Below, piece by piece: positions 62,106-64,000 of a stretch of DNA of 64,000 bases. The notes beneath the pieces were generated by a model that saw only the letters and a list, made by a program, of their open reading frames with translations, did not search any database and was not told where the DNA came from. Both the position numbers and the translations under genes were made by a program. The stretch lies in the IMG/VR virus record IMGVR_UViG_3300025849_000032, positions 1 through 64,000 of that record, one strand, 5' to 3'. The DNA is from a virus. Numbering within the stretch: position 1 is the stretch's first letter; every line of letters starts with the position of its first letter.

Positions 62106-62329
62106 ATCATCTTATTTTTGTTAACTTGTGAATCTATTATGGTTGAACCCCAGCTGTAACAAGCTTGAGGCGAAGAGAATTTTCTTGAGTACTCTGTCAA
62201 CCAATTACCAGTTTTATCGCTTTTTCTGTATATACCACAGATCCAGCCTGAATCTTTCTCTGATAGTGGAGATACTTGTATCCACCAACCATCATCTAAG
62301 AATCTATTATGTTCAGTTTTCATACTCAT
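62102..62329 (-). CDS. hypothetical protein
   Basis: A 75-residue protein starting MSMKTEHNRFLDDGWWIQVS. It is rich in Trp, Ser and Gly, with GWICGIYRKSDKTGNW in the middle and a C-terminal beta-type stretch. Possibly a small beta-rich fold. It overlaps the next gene by 17 bases. No family is recognised. Confidence 0.6.
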   Translation of the reverse strand: MSMKTEHNRFLDDGWWIQVSPLSEKDSGWICGIYRKSDKTGNWLTEYSRKFSSPQACYSWGSTIIDSQVNKNKMI

Positions 62330-62567
62330 TGTATAAGTTCACCATACCGTCAATTAAAGATCTGCCGTTAGCAGTGTGAAAGCCATAACTATGAGTGTGA
62401 AGACCATCTATCGGTCTATTTTCTAATAGTAATTGCATTAATTCGTAAGAATCATAATCAACCTCAGCTGATATATCAGTTATAGCACACGCTAGTGCTT
62501 CACAGTTATGTCTAGGTGTCATACCTAGATCTTCTGTTATATACTTTTCTACTTGACCTGCTGTCAT
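62313..62567 (-). CDS. hypothetical protein
   Basis: An 84-residue, slightly acidic, largely helical protein starting MTAGQVEKYITEDLGMTPRH. It has NCEALACAITDISAEVDYDS and later GLHTHSYGFHTANGRSLID, with several histidines near each other. No family is recognised. It overlaps the gene upstream by 4 bases (ATGA). Confidence 0.6.
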   Translation of the reverse strand: MTAGQVEKYITEDLGMTPRHNCEALACAITDISAEVDYDSYELMQLLLENRPIDGLHTHSYGFHTANGRSLIDGMVNLYNEYEN

Positions 62568-62890
62568 CCTAATAAATCTATTTTGCTTAATAATTCTTTT
62601 GCTTTTTTCTCCACCATTTGGTCTAAGTAGTTTATTTCCATGTTTCTTGTGATAAGCTGTCTTAACTCATTCCAGTCATAGCTACACCATGGATCACTTG
62701 GTTGTTCACAAAACCTTGTCATCGCATGCTCTTTATGCACTTTACTATACCAACTTAAGCAATTACGATTTGGCTTATTCGTATTCCGTTGCCCGAAACC
62801 GCATAGCTCGGCTACAATGTCATCAGCTTTTTGCCTTATCTGCTGCATAGCCTTAGCTCTTAACTGTTTTTCTATTTCGTTTGTTGTCAT
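62564..62890 (-). CDS. hypothetical protein
   Basis: A 108-residue helical protein starting MTTNEIEKQLRAKAMQQIRQ. A Cys/Asn/Trp-rich middle (LCGFGQRNTNKPNRNCLSWYS) is followed by PWCSYDWNELRQLI and a helix ending SKIDLLG. The four cysteines might bind a metal, but spacing does not match a known finger. It begins with a 4-base overlap of the preceding membrane peptide gene. Confidence 0.6.
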   Translation of the reverse strand: MTTNEIEKQLRAKAMQQIRQKADDIVAELCGFGQRNTNKPNRNCLSWYSKVHKEHAMTRFCEQPSDPWCSYDWNELRQLITRNMEINYLDQMVEKKAKELLSKIDLLG

Positions 62891-62967
62891 ATTTTTACTT
62901 TTCTTTGTTTAACTTCTAATGCTGCTATAACGTAAAACGTTATAATTCCGATTATGTAGTATACCAT
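62887..62967 (-). CDS. tiny membrane peptide
   Basis: A 26-residue peptide starting MVYYIIGIITFYVIAALEVK, a single membrane helix with a basic tail (KQRKVKI). Its start lies directly after the stop of the gene at 62968 and its stop overlaps the next start (ATGA). Placement suggests a real, coupled gene. Confidence 0.45.
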   Translation of the reverse strand: MVYYIIGIITFYVIAALEVKQRKVKI

Positions 62968-63222
62968 TTAGTCTAATAAGATCATATAAGCTTCTGCATT
63001 ATTTCTTCTGAACCAGTCTAAACCTTTGCGAAGGTTAATCACAATGCTATCGTTGGCTATACCCATCTCATAAGCTACCGAAGAGCCTATTACGAAGTCG
63101 TACATTGATAACTCTTTCGCGTTTAATTTGATTGAACCGCCACCGAAACGGTTTTCTACGATGTCCCCACGCTGATATACTTCTCCTTTGAACCATTTTG
63201 GTAATTCTTGTTTTTTGTTCAT
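62968..63222 (-). CDS. conserved small phage protein
   Basis: An 84-residue protein starting MNKKQELPKWFKGEVYQRGD. It continues IVENRFGGGSIKLNAKELSM and YDFVIGSSVAYEMG, ending in a helix with WFRRNN-EAYMILLD. This pattern (GEVY..GDIVENRF, LNA-EL-MYDF) is one I recall from marine phages, including cyanophages, without known function. It is well spaced as a normal gene. Confidence 0.7.
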   Translation of the reverse strand: MNKKQELPKWFKGEVYQRGDIVENRFGGGSIKLNAKELSMYDFVIGSSVAYEMGIANDSIVINLRKGLDWFRRNNAEAYMILLD

Positions 63223-63224
63223 AA

Positions 63225-63458
63225 TTATAGTTTGTTAATAAATTTCCTACCTTCTAAAATATCTACGTAACTCAACTCAAATATATTTTCATGAGAGAAG
63301 TTGATCACAGACCTAACTGTGCTAACTGGTAGGTCTTGCCACCAATAACTTGCCTGTAGTTCATCTTTTAAAGCGTTAATAGAGTAAGGATATAAATCCT
63401 GTTGATCTAAAATGTTTTTTTTGAGCGTTGGTTTCATTCTTTGCCATAAGTTTTCCAT
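63225..63458 (-). CDS. hypothetical protein
   Basis: A 77-residue protein starting MENLWQRMKPTLKKNILDQQ, with a helix-rich plan and a WWQDLPVSTVRSVINFSHE segment. It ends LEGRKFINKL. Start and upstream stop share a base (TAATG). No family recognised. Confidence 0.6.
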   Translation of the reverse strand: MENLWQRMKPTLKKNILDQQDLYPYSINALKDELQASYWWQDLPVSTVRSVINFSHENIFELSYVDILEGRKFINKL

Positions 63459-63577
63459 TAGTATCTTCCTTTTTTACGTCGTTTTTCAGACTCTTTGTTT
63501 AACTTTTCTATTAATTTTATGCAGACGTCAGATGAAATCTCTTCTGCGTAGTACATATCGTAAATAAATCTTCTCAT
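63458..63577 (-). CDS. small basic protein
   Basis: A 39-residue protein starting MRRFIYDMYYAEEISSDVCI and ending KESEKRRKKGRY, an N-terminal aromatic helix followed by a basic helix. It overlaps the next start by one base (TAATG), which supports translation. Function unknown. Confidence 0.5.
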   Translation of the reverse strand: MRRFIYDMYYAEEISSDVCIKLIEKLNKESEKRRKKGRY

Positions 63578-63591
63578 ATTCGTAATTTTAG

Positions 63592-63636
63592 TAGCTAGTG
63601 AGGGGTCGAACCTCATATAAGTACCATACCTAGCTG
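63592..63636 (-). other. tRNA-like acceptor plus T-arm structure
   Basis: On the minus strand there is a T-arm with a five-pair stem (TGAGG/CCTCA) and loop TTCGACC, as in a tRNA. The next bases CTAGCT pair with AGCTAG 31 bases upstream, forming an acceptor-like stem. Between them is only a 14-base stretch with a mini hairpin (GTA TGG TAC). There is no room for D and anticodon arms, and no encoded CCA. It could be a degenerate tRNA, a tRNA mimic or an att-type remnant. Confidence 0.45.
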
Positions 63637-63646
63637 GTTAAGCGTG

Positions 63647-63979
63647 TTATTCTTCGTTTTTAACCCTGAAGAAGTCAGATATTATTTCTTGAAACTCCTC
63701 TTTTATAGCGTCAATTAAATTGCATGGGTTACAGTGTGAAACTTGTATTCTATTGTCGTAATCTATTTCAAATTCAAAGTCATAGTTGTCACAATCACTG
63801 AAATCAATAGCATCTATATGGACACATAACCTTTCGTTAAGCTCTATTGCTTGCTGTTCTGTTATAGCAGGACTGTTTAACTCTTCTAACTTCCATTGTA
63901 AGTCGGATATTTCTTGCGAGTTTTCAGCTTTTTTAGACTGTAGCTCTTGTAACCTTAATTCGATTTGTTCTTTTTGCAT
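63647..63979 (-). CDS. small coiled-coil protein
   Basis: A 110-residue acidic protein starting MQKEQIELRLQELQSKKAEN. The first 45 residues form a coiled coil, followed by a more compact part with four cysteines (LCVH, DCDNY, HCNPCNLID). It is preceded by a leader (63980-64000) containing AACAAACTAAAAC, the same leader style seen after the conserved promoter, so its promoter probably lies just outside the window. Confidence 0.6.
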   Translation of the reverse strand: MQKEQIELRLQELQSKKAENSQEISDLQWKLEELNSPAITEQQAIELNERLCVHIDAIDFSDCDNYDFEFEIDYDNRIQVSHCNPCNLIDAIKEEFQEIISDFFRVKNEE

Positions 63980-64000
63980 GATGTTTGTTTTAGTTTGTTA

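Noticed and set aside
1-64000. CRISPR array, insertion sequence, integrase or complete tRNA gene
   Set aside because: No regularly spaced direct repeats, transposase or integrase motifs, and no full cloverleaf were seen; only the tRNA-like element at 63592-63636 came close.

Overview
The window is a large part of a double-stranded DNA tailed bacteriophage genome (Caudoviricetes). It encodes a large terminase, portal, scaffold-like protein, major capsid protein, connector and tail proteins, fibres, holin-like proteins, an endolysin and a phage replication and recombination set. The host is probably a marine member of the Bacteroidota, most likely a flavobacterium. This is inferred from the low GC content, from A-rich leaders in front of start codons instead of Shine-Dalgarno sequences, and from GCTD...NYNP.A..DDGSC repeats typical of secreted flavobacterial proteins. 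No tail sheath or tape-measure protein is recognised, while very large virion-type proteins follow the connector genes, so a short-tailed (podovirus-like) particle is likely. No integrase, repressor or DNA polymerase was found in the window; the polymerase may lie outside it.

Layout. (1) 1-1430, minus strand: small proteins of unknown function, most with their own copy of a conserved promoter. (2) 1431-1751: a divergent intergenic region with G-runs and a 44-bp inverted repeat. (3) 1752-7204, plus: GroEL- and GroES-like chaperonins, a winged-helix-like protein, an HExxH/PAP2 two-domain protein, a histone-H1-like basic protein, a holin-like protein and small conserved proteins. (4) 7158-18510, plus: terminase, portal, scaffold-like, major capsid, accessory capsid and connector proteins. 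(5) 18517-37371, plus: tail and internal virion proteins, ending in a 2574-residue polyvalent protein. (6) 37427-49384, plus: small basic and membrane proteins, an outer-membrane-barrel candidate, a cysteine-less thioredoxin-like protein, fibres, an M15 endolysin, a PhoH-like ATPase and an esterase-bearing tail protein. (7) A bidirectional terminator at 49389-49421. (8) 49438-63979, minus: ribonucleotide reductase, nucleases, nucleotide metabolism, a thymidylate-synthase-like enzyme, primase-helicase, SSB, exonuclease and ERF recombinase, a sigma factor, a helix-turn-helix protein, DNA ligase and a chain of overlapping small genes.

How it fits together. The minus-strand genes look like early and middle functions (precursor supply, replication, recombination, transcription control). 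The plus-strand block is packaging, assembly and lysis. Six minus-strand promoters share AATACGA-like and GATAATATA boxes separated by exactly 9 bases; they do not resemble the usual Bacteroidota promoter, and the phage has its own sigma-70-family factor. A separate 44-45-bp inverted repeat with GTGACA/TGTCAC ends occurs three times, once across the start of the helix-turn-helix gene. A third non-coding oddity, at 63592-63636, looks like the acceptor and T arm of a tRNA without its other arms.
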